DNA of 64,000 bases, taken from Bosea sp. (in: a-proteobacteria). GTDB lineage: Bacteria > Pseudomonadota > Alphaproteobacteria > Rhizobiales > Beijerinckiaceae. Positions 34,271-43,246 of the stretch are shown in pieces. The notes under the pieces are model-generated. The model was not told where the DNA came from. It saw only the letters and a program-made list of their open reading frames with translations, and did no database searches. A program made the position numbers and the translations under genes. Numbering within the stretch: position 1 is the stretch's first letter; every line of letters begins with the position of its first letter. Location of the stretch: contig NZ_JAMLIX010000001.1 of assembly GCF_023953965.1 (NCBI RefSeq), forward strand, positions 1-64,000, given 5' to 3'.

Positions 34271-35209
34271 ATGCATTTGAGGATCGGCACGCGCCGCAGC
34301 CCCCTGGCGATGGCACAGACCAACCATGTCATGGACCTGATCCGTGCCAAGGTTCCGCAGGTTGAATTCAGCCTCTGCCAGATCGCCACCATCGCCGATC
34401 GCGACCGCGTCTCCGAATTCCACCAGTTCGGCATGGTCGGCGTATTCGCCGTCGAGCATGAGCAGCAGCTGGTGAAGGGCGAGGTCGACTTCGTCGTCCA
34501 TTCGCTGAAGGATCTGCCCACCACGCTGCATGAGGGCCTCGTCCTCGCGGCGGTGCCGCCGCGCGAGGACCCGCGCGACGCGCTTTGCGGCGCGACCATG
34601 GCGAATCTCCGCCAGGGCGCGCGGGTGGGCACGGGCTCGCTCAGGCGCCGCGCCCAGATCCTGAACCTCCGGCCGGACGTCACCGTCGTGCCGATCCGCG
34701 GCAATGTCGGCCCGCGGCTTGCCAAGATCGGCGGAGCGGATGCGCTCGACGCGGTCATCCTGGCGCAGGCGGGCCTCAAGCGCCTTGGCATGGACGACGC
34801 CTCCTCGGAGGCGCTCGCACCCGCGCTCTTCCCCTATGCGGTCGGCCAGGGCGCGCTCGGGCTCGAGGCCCGCGCCGGGGACGGGGATGTGATCGCGGTG
34901 CTGAAGGCGATCGAATGCCCGAAGGCCCGCGCCGAAGCCGAGGCGGAACGGGCGATGATGCATGCGCTCGGGGCCGGGTGCAGCCTGCCGGTCGGCGCCT
35001 CTGCCAGCTGGCAGGACGGCCGGCTGACGCTGCATGCGCAGGTGACCTCGATCGAGGGTACGGAGCGCGTCGTCGCCGCCGAGAGCACGGCGCCGGAGGA
35101 GGCGGCCGCGCTCGGCCTCGCGGTGGCGCGGATCCTGAAGGAGCTCGGCGGCGTCGCGATCCTCGAAAAGAGCTATCGCAGCCATTATCCGAGCTTCAAA
35201 TCGCTGTAG
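34271..35209 (+). CDS. hemC: porphobilinogen deaminase (hydroxymethylbilane synthase) homologue, divergent
   Basis: This 312-aa protein has the HemC fold markers RIGTRRSPLAMAQTNHV, DFVVHSLKDLPTT with catalytic D81, TGSLRRRAQ (R125, R126), PIRGNVGPRL (R143, R149) and the dipyrromethane-cofactor cysteine C237 in GAGCSLPVG. It would polymerise porphobilinogen into hydroxymethylbilane. Unusual is the mobile active-site loop. The usual GGKGLFxKE, with conserved lysines, reads HQFGMVGVFAVEHE at 51-64, so those lysines are absent. It may be a specialised or second HemC; whether the genome holds a canonical copy cannot be seen here. Confidence 0.85.
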   Translation: MHLRIGTRRSPLAMAQTNHVMDLIRAKVPQVEFSLCQIATIADRDRVSEFHQFGMVGVFAVEHEQQLVKGEVDFVVHSLKDLPTTLHEGLVLAAVPPREDPRDALCGATMANLRQGARVGTGSLRRRAQILNLRPDVTVVPIRGNVGPRLAKIGGADALDAVILAQAGLKRLGMDDASSEALAPALFPYAVGQGALGLEARAGDGDVIAVLKAIECPKARAEAEAERAMMHALGAGCSLPVGASASWQDGRLTLHAQVTSIEGTERVVAAESTAPEEAAALGLAVARILKELGGVAILEKSYRSHYPSFKSL

Positions 35210-35245
35210 GGGCCGTCCGACGCCAGATCATCGCGCGTCGTAGGA

Positions 35246-35293
35246 GCATCGGATTTTTCCGAAAAACGGATTCCACTTTTTCGCATCCGATGC
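35246..35293. repeat. nested inverted-repeat intergenic element
   Basis: Outer arms GCATCGGAT / ATCCGATGC (35246-35254, 35285-35293) enclose inner arms CGAAAAA / TTTTTCG (35260-35266, 35277-35283). The arrangement and the flanking TAG(A)GAGC resemble a repeat family I recall from rhizobial genomes. It lies in the convergent gap after hemC and could terminate transcription. Confidence 0.7.
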
Positions 35294-35500
35294 CTAGAGC
35301 CGGATGGCGACGTCATGGTGGCGCAGCGCGAACAGCATCGCCTCGCGACGGAACAGCATCCAGGCCGGCTGCGCCTCGCCCTGGCCCGGCTCGCGCATCG
35401 CCGCCGCGGCAGGGTCGCCATCGCCGGCCGGCTTGTCGGGGTCGATCCGCGCCGCCCGGCACATCGCCCGGGCGATCCGCGTGATCCTCTCTTCGTCCAT
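35294..35500 (-). CDS. conserved small hypothetical protein (68 aa)
   Basis: The ATG at 35500 is preceded by GGAGG five bases upstream; an ATG at 35515 would leave too short a leader behind the EcfG promoter. Sequence MDEERITRIARAMCRAARIDPDKP opens a helix-rich protein ending WMLFRREAMLFALRHHDVAIRL. The opening resembles a family of short alphaproteobacterial proteins of unknown function. No domain or catalytic motif can be named. A perfect GGAAC-N17-CGTT promoter 31 bp upstream suggests it is a general-stress protein. Confidence 0.75.
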   Translation of the reverse strand: MDEERITRIARAMCRAARIDPDKPAGDGDPAAAAMREPGQGEAQPAWMLFRREAMLFALRHHDVAIRL

Positions 35501-35531
35501 ATCCGCCTCCGCCAAGACCCAGCGGCGACGG

Positions 35532-35557
35532 AACGTCGAATCGGGCCGGCCGGTTCC
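35532..35557 (-). promoter_or_regulatory. EcfG-type general-stress promoter (68-aa protein)
   Basis: The minus strand reads GGAAC (35557-35553), 17-bp spacer, CGTT (35535-35532), an exact consensus match. It ends 31 bp before the ATG at 35500. Confidence 0.65.
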
Positions 35558-35595
35558 GGCGGGGCGATGAAAAAGCGGGCAGGCCGCGATAGTGG

Positions 35596-36813
35596 CTAGC
35601 CGGCTGCGTGCGCCAGCTCCGTTTCACGCGCCGCGGCATAGTCACGCGTGATCGGCAGGCCGTCGAGCCTGCGGGCGAGCTGGAACTGGAACACCACGAG
35701 ATCGTCGTGCCGGAACGTCGCCTCGGAGGCCGCGAGGTAGAATTCCCACATCCGCGCGAAGCGCTCGTCATACATCCTCACCGCCTCGTCGCGCCGGGCG
35801 AGGAAGTTCTCGCGCCATGCCTTCAGCGTCTCGGCATAATGCAGACGCAGCACCTCGACGTCGGTGACGATGAGCCCCTCCTGCTCGATCGCCGCCGCGA
35901 CCTCCGACATGGCGGGGATGTAGCCGCCCGGAAAGATGTATTTGGCGATGAAGGGGTTCGTCGCGCCCGGCGGCGTCGAGCGGCCGATGGTGTGGATCAG
36001 CGCGACGCCGTCCTCGGTCATGAGCTCGCGGAGCTTGCGGAAATAATCGCGGTAATAGGCGACGCCGACGTGCTCGAACATGCCGACGGAGACGACGCGG
36101 TCGAAGGTTTCGGTGAGCTGGCGGTAATCCTGCAGGCGGAACGCGACCGGCAGGCCGGATCCCGCGCCGCGCTGCTCGGCGATGGCGAGCTGCTCCTCGG
36201 ACAGCGTGATGCCGGTGACGCTGGCCCCGGTCTCCCCGGCGATCGAGAGCGCCATGCCGCCCCAGCCGCAGCCGATGTCGAGCACGCGCTGGCCGGGCTT
36301 GAGGTCGAGCTTGGCCATGATGTGGCGCTTCTTGGCGGCTTGCGCCTGCGCCAGCGTCATCCCCGGATCGGCGAAATAAGCGCAGGAATACTGCATGTCC
36401 GGATCGAGGAAGAGCCGGAAGAAATCGCTTTTCAGATCGTAGTGGTGGGCGACGTTGCGCCGCGCCAGCGCCAGCGTGTTGTGCTGCTGGAAGCGGCGCA
36501 GCGCCGTGCGCAGGCTCTCCAGCATCCTGCCCCAGCCTTGCGGGCGCGCCCTGTGCACGGCCGCGACCAGCGCATCGAGCAGATCGTAGAGCGAGCCCTG
36601 CTCGACCACGACGCGCCCGTCCATCACCGCCTCGCCCAGGGCAAGCTCGGGATCGAGCGCGAGCTTGAGCTCGGTCGGCGCGTCGAGGATGCGCATGCGC
36701 AGCCGCGGCGCGGCGCCATGCCCGACAGAGCGCAGCGTCCCATCGGGAAAAACCACGTCGATACGCGGCTCGATCGCGAGCCGGGCCAACATCCTGGCGA
36801 TCAGCGCATGCAT
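35596..36813 (-). CDS. cfa: cyclopropane-fatty-acyl-phospholipid synthase
   Basis: I start at the ATG at 36813 (MHALIARMLARLAIEPRIDVVFPDG), since the 84 upstream in-frame residues are unlike the family; 405 aa. CFA features are the N-terminal lipid-binding region, VAHHYDLKSDFFRLFLDPDMQYSCAYF with the conserved cysteine C143, the SAM site VLDIGCGWGGMAL (177-189), RVVSVGMFEHVG, and HTIGR...FIAKYIFPGGYIPAM. It methylenates unsaturated phospholipid acyl chains using SAM at the inner membrane surface. It is divergent from the ThDP enzyme across 267 bp that hold no gene. Confidence 0.92.
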   Translation of the reverse strand: MHALIARMLARLAIEPRIDVVFPDGTLRSVGHGAAPRLRMRILDAPTELKLALDPELALGEAVMDGRVVVEQGSLYDLLDALVAAVHRARPQGWGRMLESLRTALRRFQQHNTLALARRNVAHHYDLKSDFFRLFLDPDMQYSCAYFADPGMTLAQAQAAKKRHIMAKLDLKPGQRVLDIGCGWGGMALSIAGETGASVTGITLSEEQLAIAEQRGAGSGLPVAFRLQDYRQLTETFDRVVSVGMFEHVGVAYYRDYFRKLRELMTEDGVALIHTIGRSTPPGATNPFIAKYIFPGGYIPAMSEVAAAIEQEGLIVTDVEVLRLHYAETLKAWRENFLARRDEAVRMYDERFARMWEFYLAASEATFRHDDLVVFQFQLARRLDGLPITRDYAAARETELAHAAG

Positions 36814-37080
36814 CGGCCCCACCTTCGGCAGTGCCCCCGTCCCTCGAAGATGGCAAGTCGGCACATCGCCGTAACCGCCCTTCGACGCAAGGCAGCCCCT
36901 CGCCTGCGACATGACAACGCAGGCGGAGTCGGTCGCTTCCGCGATGGAAGCATGACCGCCGGGCGGCGGATCAGCGCCGCTCGGGCAAGCCATCAGATTA
37001 TCTCGTTTGACATGGCAGAGGGAATTGACTCCATCTCCCGCCACCGGCGCGGGGCGCCTTCGCAAGTCCGAGGTTCAACG

Positions 37081-38637
37081 ATGAACGGCGCCGACCGCCT
37101 TTGCGACACGCTGCTGACCAACGCTGTCGATGTCTGTTTCGCCAATCCCGGCACGTCGGAGATGCATTTCGTCGCGGCGCTCGACCGCAAGCCGCAGATG
37201 CGCTGCGTGCTCGGCCTGTTCGAGGGGGTGGTGACCGGTGCCGCCGACGGCTATGCCCGCATGGCCGACAAGCCGGCGGCGACGCTGCTGCATTGCGGGC
37301 CGGGCATGGCCAATGCGCTCGCCAACATGCACAATGCGCGGCGCGCCCGCACGCCGATGATCAACGTCGTCGGCGACCACGCGACCTATCACCTCAAGCA
37401 TGACGCTCCGCTGACCAGCGACATCGAGAGCCTGGCGCGGCCGATGTCGCAATTCGTGCGGCGCATCGCCTCGGCTGAGGATGTCGGCCCGGCGATCGAG
37501 GAAGCCTATGTCGCCGCGCTGACCGCGCCCGGCGTCGCCACCGTGATCCTGCCGGCCGACTGCGCCTGGAACAGCGTCGAGCCCGCCGCGCTGAAGCCGG
37601 TAAGGGTGCCGACGCTGAAAGGCGTCGATTCCGCCACGCTCCGCGCGGCCGCCGCCGGCTTGCGCAAGCATGGCAGGCGTGCCGCGATCATGCTGACGGG
37701 GCTCGCACTGCGCCAGAAGCCGATGGAGACGGCGGCCCGCATCTGCGCGGCGACCGGCGCCAGGATCTTCAGCCAGACCTCCAACGGGCGCACCGAGCGC
37801 GGCGCCGGCCGTGTCGCCATGCCGAGGGTGTTCTACCCCGTCGACAAGGCGCTCGATCAGCTCAAGGACGTCGATTACCTCGTGCTCGTCGGCGCGCAGG
37901 CCCCGGTCGGCTTCTTCGCCTATCCGGGCAAGCCCGGCCGTATGACCCATGACGGCTGCGAGATCGTCACGCTGGCGGGCCCCGGCGACGACCTGCCCGC
38001 CGCGATCGGCGCGCTCGCCGAAGAAATCGGCGCGACGAAGACGGCGCCGGCCTTCATCGCCCCGCCGCGCCAGGAGAAGCCCGCCCTGCCGACCGGGCCG
38101 CTCGACGGCGACAAGGTCTGCGCCATCGTCGCAGCGCTGCTGCCGGAGAACTGCATCGTCTGCGAGGAGTCGGGCTCGTCGGCCCGCGGCTTCTACCAGG
38201 ATTGCCACAGCGCGCCGCAGCACGACCACATCCAGCTCACCGGCGGCGCGATCGGCGAGGGCATCCCGCTCGCCATCGGGGCTGCCGTCGCCTGCCCCGG
38301 CCGCAAGGTCATCGGCATGCAGGCCGACGGCTCGGGCATGTACACGGTGCAGGGCTTGTGGACGCAGGCGCGCGAGAAGCTCGACATCGTCACCGTCGTC
38401 CTCGCCAACCGGACCTACCAGATCCTGCACGGCGAGATGCGCAATGTCGGCGTCAATGATTTCGGCCGCAACGCCACGCTGATGCTCAATATCGACGAGC
38501 CGGTGCTGGATTGGGTGATGATGGCGAGGGGCATGGGTGTGGAGGCCGCGCGCGCCACCACCGCCGAGGAATTCGTGAGCCTGTTCAAGGCGGCGCTGGC
38601 CAGGAAGGGTCCGTTCCTGATCGAGGCGGCAATCTGA
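37081..38637 (+). CDS. thiamine-diphosphate enzyme, acetolactate-synthase-like large subunit
   Basis: The ATG at 37081 gives 518 aa; the very long open frame before it is an antisense shadow of cfa. The ThDP-activating glutamate is E48 in GLFEGVVTGAADGYARM, the Pyr domain shows ANPGTSEMHFVAAL, and the ThDP-binding block is GMQADGSGMYTVQGLWTQAREKLDIVTVVLANRTY. It is shorter than IlvB (about 560-590), has no adjacent small subunit and resembles the benzoylformate-decarboxylase/IlvB-like group. True acetolactate synthase is therefore doubtful; a 2-oxoacid decarboxylase or carboligase is as likely. It converges with the deacetylase gene 6 bp away. Confidence 0.85.
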   Translation: MNGADRLCDTLLTNAVDVCFANPGTSEMHFVAALDRKPQMRCVLGLFEGVVTGAADGYARMADKPAATLLHCGPGMANALANMHNARRARTPMINVVGDHATYHLKHDAPLTSDIESLARPMSQFVRRIASAEDVGPAIEEAYVAALTAPGVATVILPADCAWNSVEPAALKPVRVPTLKGVDSATLRAAAAGLRKHGRRAAIMLTGLALRQKPMETAARICAATGARIFSQTSNGRTERGAGRVAMPRVFYPVDKALDQLKDVDYLVLVGAQAPVGFFAYPGKPGRMTHDGCEIVTLAGPGDDLPAAIGALAEEIGATKTAPAFIAPPRQEKPALPTGPLDGDKVCAIVAALLPENCIVCEESGSSARGFYQDCHSAPQHDHIQLTGGAIGEGIPLAIGAAVACPGRKVIGMQADGSGMYTVQGLWTQAREKLDIVTVVLANRTYQILHGEMRNVGVNDFGRNATLMLNIDEPVLDWVMMARGMGVEAARATTAEEFVSLFKAALARKGPFLIEAAI

Positions 38638-38643
38638 AAGGCG

Positions 38644-39687
38644 TTATCCGAACCCGCCCAGAAACGCATCGAGGCAGTCGCCGATCGCCTCGATCGCATA
38701 GCCGCCCTCCTGCACGACGAGCGTCGGCAGGCCGAGCGCCTTCGCCTGCCGGCCGATCGTGCCGAAATCGGAAGCCTCCAGCTTCAGCACGCCGATCGGA
38801 TCGTCCTTGTGGGCGTCGTAGCCGAGCGCGACCACCAGAGCCTGTGCCCCGAAATCGCGGATCGCCCGGCCGGCCCGGTCGACGGCCGCCTGCATCTCGG
38901 CCCCCCCCGCGCCATGCGCCAGGGGCAGGTTGAGGTTGAAACCCTCGCCCGGCCCGTTTCCGCGCTCGTCGGCATAGCCGGTGTAGAAGGGGTAGTAGTT
39001 CGCCGGATCGGCATGGACCGAGACCGTCAGCACGTCGTCGCGGCGATAGAAGATCTGCTGCGTGCCGTCGCCGTGATGGGCGTCGACATCGAGGATCGCG
39101 ACCTTGCCGAAGGCCGAGCGCAGGCGCTGGGCGGCGATCGCGGTGTTGTTGAGATAGCAGAAGCCGGTGGCGCGGTCGGCGCGGGCATGATGGCCGGAGG
39201 GGCGGCACAGCGCATAGACCGCGCGCTCCCCGGCCAGGATCGCCTCGGCGGCGGAAACCGCGGTTTCCGCCGAGCGCAGCGTCGAATGCCAGCAATGCGC
39301 GCCGATCGGCACCGAGAGATCGCCGAGATACCAGCCGAGCTGGCCGATGAAGCCGGTCGGCCGGCAAGGCGGACGGACATCCTCGTCCGGGCGCCCGCTC
39401 CAATAGGGGAAGGTGCTCGGCCAGACCTCCGGCCCGCGCTCGGGCGGCAGCTCCTGCCAGCGCGCCCAGGCGGTTTCGAGAAAGGTCACGAAGCCCGCAT
39501 CATGGACCGCGAGGATCGGGGCGGTTCCGTGCGCCGCCGGCAGTTCGGGCGCGATGGCGTGCCGCTCGAGCGCGCCGAGCAGTCGTTCGGTCCGTTCCGG
39601 CAGGTCCTTGGGCGCCACGACCTTGCCGAAGCGCATGTATTGCCGGGGATCGTGGAGGGCTTGATCGGGGTGATAGAAGGCACGCAT
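38644..39687 (-). CDS. histone-deacetylase-fold amidohydrolase (acetylpolyamine amidohydrolase-like)
   Basis: This 347-aa protein of the arginase/HDAC superfamily has the active-site histidine pair H166-H167 in LCRPSGHHARADRATGFCYLNN. The zinc ligands are D202 and H204 in DVDAHHGDGTQ and D291 in ALGYDAHKDDP, and the glycine-rich QEGGYAIEAIG loop is present. The N-terminal about 130 residues (LPERTERLLGALERH, VHDAGFVTFLETAWARW) match bacterial acetylpolyamine amidohydrolases, which deacetylate N-acetylated polyamines. AcuC-like or other deacetylase activity is possible. Confidence 0.9.
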   Translation of the reverse strand: MRAFYHPDQALHDPRQYMRFGKVVAPKDLPERTERLLGALERHAIAPELPAAHGTAPILAVHDAGFVTFLETAWARWQELPPERGPEVWPSTFPYWSGRPDEDVRPPCRPTGFIGQLGWYLGDLSVPIGAHCWHSTLRSAETAVSAAEAILAGERAVYALCRPSGHHARADRATGFCYLNNTAIAAQRLRSAFGKVAILDVDAHHGDGTQQIFYRRDDVLTVSVHADPANYYPFYTGYADERGNGPGEGFNLNLPLAHGAGGAEMQAAVDRAGRAIRDFGAQALVVALGYDAHKDDPIGVLKLEASDFGTIGRQAKALGLPTLVVQEGGYAIEAIGDCLDAFLGGFG

Positions 39688-39836
39688 CGGGGAAGGATCC
39701 TCGTCGGGCAGAAAGCCGCCCGATGCTAGAGCATTTTCGATTCCGTTGAACCGTCAGCGCAGGCGCAGGATGTCCGAGCATGCGTCTTGCGCCCGTCCGC
39801 CGCCCCGCTAACCTGACGCGCCCGGGGGACCGACAT

Positions 39837-42800
39837 TTGGCCATCATCGCCGCGCTGAACCATGTCACGCATTATCGCTACGACCGACCGGTCACGCTCG
39901 GGCCGCAGATCGTGCGCCTGCGGCCGGCGCCACATTGCCGCGCGGGAATCGAGAGCTATTCGCTGAAGGTCACGCCGGCGCAGCATTTCGTGAACTGGCA
40001 GCAGGATCCCGCCGGCAACTGGCTCGCACGCTACGTCTTCCCTGAAGCCGTGACGGAGTTCCGGATCGAGGTCGACGTGGTGACGGAGCTTTCGGTCGTC
40101 AATCCCTTCGATTTCTTCGTCGAGGCCGCGGCCGAGACCTTTCCCTTCGCCTACAGCCCGGAACAGACCGAGGAGCTCTCCCCCTATCTGGCGAAGGAGC
40201 CGGCCGGGCCGCTGCTGTCGGCCTTCCTCGGCGAATTGCCGCGCGAGCCGGTGAACACCGTCACCTTCATCGTCGATCTCAACGCCCGCCTGCAACGGCG
40301 GATCGCCTACGGCATCCGCATGCAGCCCGGCGTGCAGGAGCCGGAGCATACGCTCTCGATCGGCTCGGGCTCCTGCCGCGACACGAGCTGGCTCCTGGTC
40401 CAGGCGCTCAGGCATCTGGGGCTGGCTGCCCGCTTCGTCTCCGGCTACCTGATCCAGATGAAGGCGGATATCGATCCGCTCGAAGGCCCGCGCGGGACCG
40501 ACAAGGACTTCACCGACCTGCACGCCTGGGCCGAGGTCTATATCCCCGGCGCCGGCTGGGTCGGGCTCGATCCGACCTCGGGGCTGCTCACCGGCGAGGG
40601 CCACCTGCCGCTGGCGGCCACCGCGCATTACCGCTCGGCGGCGCCGGTCTCAGGGGTCGCGAGCTATGCCGAGACCAGCTTCGACTTCCAGATGAGCGTG
40701 ACGCGCGTGCACGAGGTGCCCCGCATCACGCTTCCCTTCTCCAACGCCTCCTGGGCCGAGCTCGACGCGCTCGGCGAGAAGGTCGAGGCCGATCTCGAGG
40801 CGCAGGACGTGCGCCTGACCATGGGCGGCGAGCCGACCTTCGTCTCGATCGACGACCAGACCGGCGAGGAATGGAACATCGCCGCCGTCGGCCCGACCAA
40901 GCGCCAGCGCGCCGACACGCTGATCCGGCGCCTGCGCCAGCGCTTCGCGCCGGGCGGGATGCTGCATTACGGCCAGGGCAAATGGTATCCGGGCGAAACC
41001 CTGCCGCGCTGGGCCTTCGCGCTCTACTGGCGCCGCGACGGCGAGCCGATCTGGCGCAATGCCGACCTGATCGCGCGCGAGCCCGGCGCGCAGACCGGCG
41101 GCGACCGCGAGCACGAGATCGCTGCCACCATCCGCGAAGCCGAGGCGCTGGCGCAGGGGCTCTCCGAAAAGCTCGGCCTCGGCGCCGATTATGTCGTACC
41201 GGCCTATGAGGACACCGGCGTCTGGCTGCTCAAGGAGGCGCAGCTCCCGGACAATGTCGATCCGCTCGATTCGCACCTCTCCGATCCGGAGGAACGGATG
41301 CGGATGGCGCGCGTCTTCGAGCTCGGCCTCGGCAATCCGCGCGGCTATGTCATTCCCGTGCAGCGCTGGCAGGCGCAAGGCGACGACCGGCGCTGGCGCT
41401 CGGAGAAATGGCGCCTGCGCCGCGGCAAGCTCTTTTTGGTGCCGGGCGATTCGCCGGTCGGCTACCGGCTGCCGCTGGGCTCGCTGCCGGTCGTGCCCAA
41501 GGCCGAATACCCGCATATCCACCCGCAGGACCCGCTGGAGCCACGCCCGCCGCTGGCGGCGGCGGGACCGGCCGGCGCGAGCTGGGCCGAGCATCCCGAG
41601 GCTCGGCCGGGGGAGCCCGAGGCTCCGCAGGAACGGCCCGGCCCAGCGCAGATGAGCATCGGGGGGCAAGCGGCGTCCGGCCCCGTCCAGGACAGGCGCG
41701 AGCAGGAGATCGGCGGAGAACATGTCCGCACGGCGCTCAGCCTCGAGATCCGCGACAACGTGCTCTGCGTCTTCCTGCCCCCGGTCGAGCGGCTGGAGGA
41801 TTATCTCGACCTCGTCGCCTCGGTCGAAACCGTGGCCGAGGAGCTCGGCCAGCCGGTGCATATCGAGGGCTATGCGCCGCCATTCGATCCGCGTCTCGAC
41901 GTCATCAAGGTCACGCCCGATCCCGGCGTGATCGAGGTCAACATCCACCCGGCGGCGAACTGGCGCGAGGCGGCGGCGATCACGCTAGGGGTCTACGAGG
42001 AGGCGCGGCTGGCGCGGCTGTGCGCCGAGAAGTTCATGGTCGACGGCCGCCATACCGGCACGGGCGGCGGCAACCATGTCGTGCTCGGCGGCGTGACACC
42101 GGCCGACTCCCCCTTCCTGCGCCGGCCGGACCTGATCAAGAGCATCATCCTCTACTGGAACCGCCACCCTTCCCTGTCCTACCTGTTCTCGGGGCTGTTC
42201 ATCGGCCCGACCAGCCAGGCGCCGCGCATCGACGAGGCGCGGCAGGATCAGCTCTACGAGCTGGAGATCGCGCTGGCGCAGGTGCCGAAGCCCGGCGAGA
42301 AGCCGATCCCGCTCTGGCTGGTCGACCGGCTGTTCCGCAACCTCCTGGTCGATGTCTGCGGCAACACGCACCGCACCGAGATCTGCATCGACAAGCTCTA
42401 TTCGCCGGACGGGCCGACCGGGCGGCTCGGCCTCGTCGAGTTCCGCGGCTTCGAGATGCCGCCGGATGCGCGCATGTCGCTCGCGCAGCAACTACTTTTA
42501 CGCGCGCTGATCGCCTGGTTCTGGCGCGAGCCGCAGGAGGGCAAGCTGGTCAGGTGGGGCACGGCCCTGCACGACCGCTTCATGCTGCCCGCGATGGTCT
42601 GGCAGGATTTCAAGGATGTGCTCGGCGACCTCGAGAGGGCGGGTTATGCGTTCGATCCGACCTGGTTCGAGGCGCAGGCCGAGTTCCGCTTCCCCTTCTT
42701 CGGCAGAATCGCGCATGGCGGCGTCGCAATCGAGATCCGGCAGGCGCTCGAACCCTGGCACGTCATGGGCGAGGAAGGCGCGATCGGCGGCACGGTGCGC

Positions 42801-43238
42801 TATGTCGATTCCTCGGTCGAGCGCCTGCAGGTCAAGGCGACGGGGCTTATACCCGGCCGCCATCTCGTCACCTGCAACGGCCGGCGGCTGCCGATGACGG
42901 GAACCGGCGTTTCGGGCGAGGCGGTGGCGGCGGTGCGCTTCAAGGCGTGGCAGCCGGCGTCGGGCCTGCATCCGACGATCCGCGTGCATGCGCCGCTGAC
43001 CTTCGACATCGTCGACCTCTGGTCCGGCCGCTCGCTCGGCGGCTGCGTCTACCATGTCGCCCATCCCGGCGGTCGCAATTACGAGACACCTCCGGTCAAT
43101 TCCTACGAGGCGGAGGCGAGACGGCTCGCGCGTTTCGAGGCGATCGGTCATAGTCCCGGCCCTCTGGCGATTCCGCCGGAGGAACGCAGCGCCGAATTCC
43201 CGCTCACGCTGGATTTGCGACGCCCGACAGGGATCTGA
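39837..43238 (+). CDS. transglutaminase-like domain fused to DUF2126 (predicted amide ligase)
   Basis: I place the start at the TTG at 39837 (GGGGGA 7 bases upstream), giving 1133 aa opening with MAIIAALNHVTHYRYDRPVTLGPQIVRLRPAPH as in the family. The N-terminal transglutaminase-like domain (about 1-275) has an intact triad: C180 in SGSCRDTSWLL, H229 in LHAWAEVY and D245 in GLDPTSG. From about 320 to the end is DUF2126 (LTMGGEPTFVSIDD, FMVDGRHTGTGGGNHVVLGG, HRTEICIDKLYSPD, GLVEFRGFEMPPDARMS). Published comparative genomics (Iyer and Aravind) placed DUF2126 among glutamine-synthetase-like COOH-NH2 ligases. It is first of three tightly linked genes, 8 bp before the next. The substrate is unknown. 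Confidence 0.87.
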   Translation: MAIIAALNHVTHYRYDRPVTLGPQIVRLRPAPHCRAGIESYSLKVTPAQHFVNWQQDPAGNWLARYVFPEAVTEFRIEVDVVTELSVVNPFDFFVEAAAETFPFAYSPEQTEELSPYLAKEPAGPLLSAFLGELPREPVNTVTFIVDLNARLQRRIAYGIRMQPGVQEPEHTLSIGSGSCRDTSWLLVQALRHLGLAARFVSGYLIQMKADIDPLEGPRGTDKDFTDLHAWAEVYIPGAGWVGLDPTSGLLTGEGHLPLAATAHYRSAAPVSGVASYAETSFDFQMSVTRVHEVPRITLPFSNASWAELDALGEKVEADLEAQDVRLTMGGEPTFVSIDDQTGEEWNIAAVGPTKRQRADTLIRRLRQRFAPGGMLHYGQGKWYPGETLPRWAFALYWRRDGEPIWRNADLIAREPGAQTGGDREHEIAATIREAEALAQGLSEKLGLGADYVVPAYEDTGVWLLKEAQLPDNVDPLDSHLSDPEERMRMARVFELGLGNPRGYVIPVQRWQAQGDDRRWRSEKWRLRRGKLFLVPGDSPVGYRLPLGSLPVVPKAEYPHIHPQDPLEPRPPLAAAGPAGASWAEHPEARPGEPEAPQERPGPAQMSIGGQAASGPVQDRREQEIGGEHVRTALSLEIRDNVLCVFLPPVERLEDYLDLVASVETVAEELGQPVHIEGYAPPFDPRLDVIKVTPDPGVIEVNIHPAANWREAAAITLGVYEEARLARLCAEKFMVDGRHTGTGGGNHVVLGGVTPADSPFLRRPDLIKSIILYWNRHPSLSYLFSGLFIGPTSQAPRIDEARQDQLYELEIALAQVPKPGEKPIPLWLVDRLFRNLLVDVCGNTHRTEICIDKLYSPDGPTGRLGLVEFRGFEMPPDARMSLAQQLLLRALIAWFWREPQEGKLVRWGTALHDRFMLPAMVWQDFKDVLGDLERAGYAFDPTWFEAQAEFRFPFFGRIAHGGVAIEIRQALEPWHVMGEEGAIGGTVRYVDSSVERLQVKATGLIPGRHLVTCNGRRLPMTGTGVSGEAVAAVRFKAWQPASGLHPTIRVHAPLTFDIVDLWSGRSLGGCVYHVAHPGGRNYETPPVNSYEAEARRLARFEAIGHSPGPLAIPPEERSAEFPLTLDLRRPTGI

Positions 43239-43246
43239 TCAGAAGA

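Noticed and set aside
35529..35555. Plus-strand GGAAC-N17-GGTT overlapping the minus-strand EcfG site
   Set aside because: No plus-strand gene follows; it is a by-product of the symmetric sequence, and only the minus-strand reading has a gene at the right distance.
35608..37080. Plus-strand frame continuous with the ThDP enzyme, which would extend it by about 490 residues
   Set aside because: It is antisense to cfa and unlike any ThDP-enzyme N-terminus; the ATG at 37081 begins the conserved MNGADRLCDTLL.
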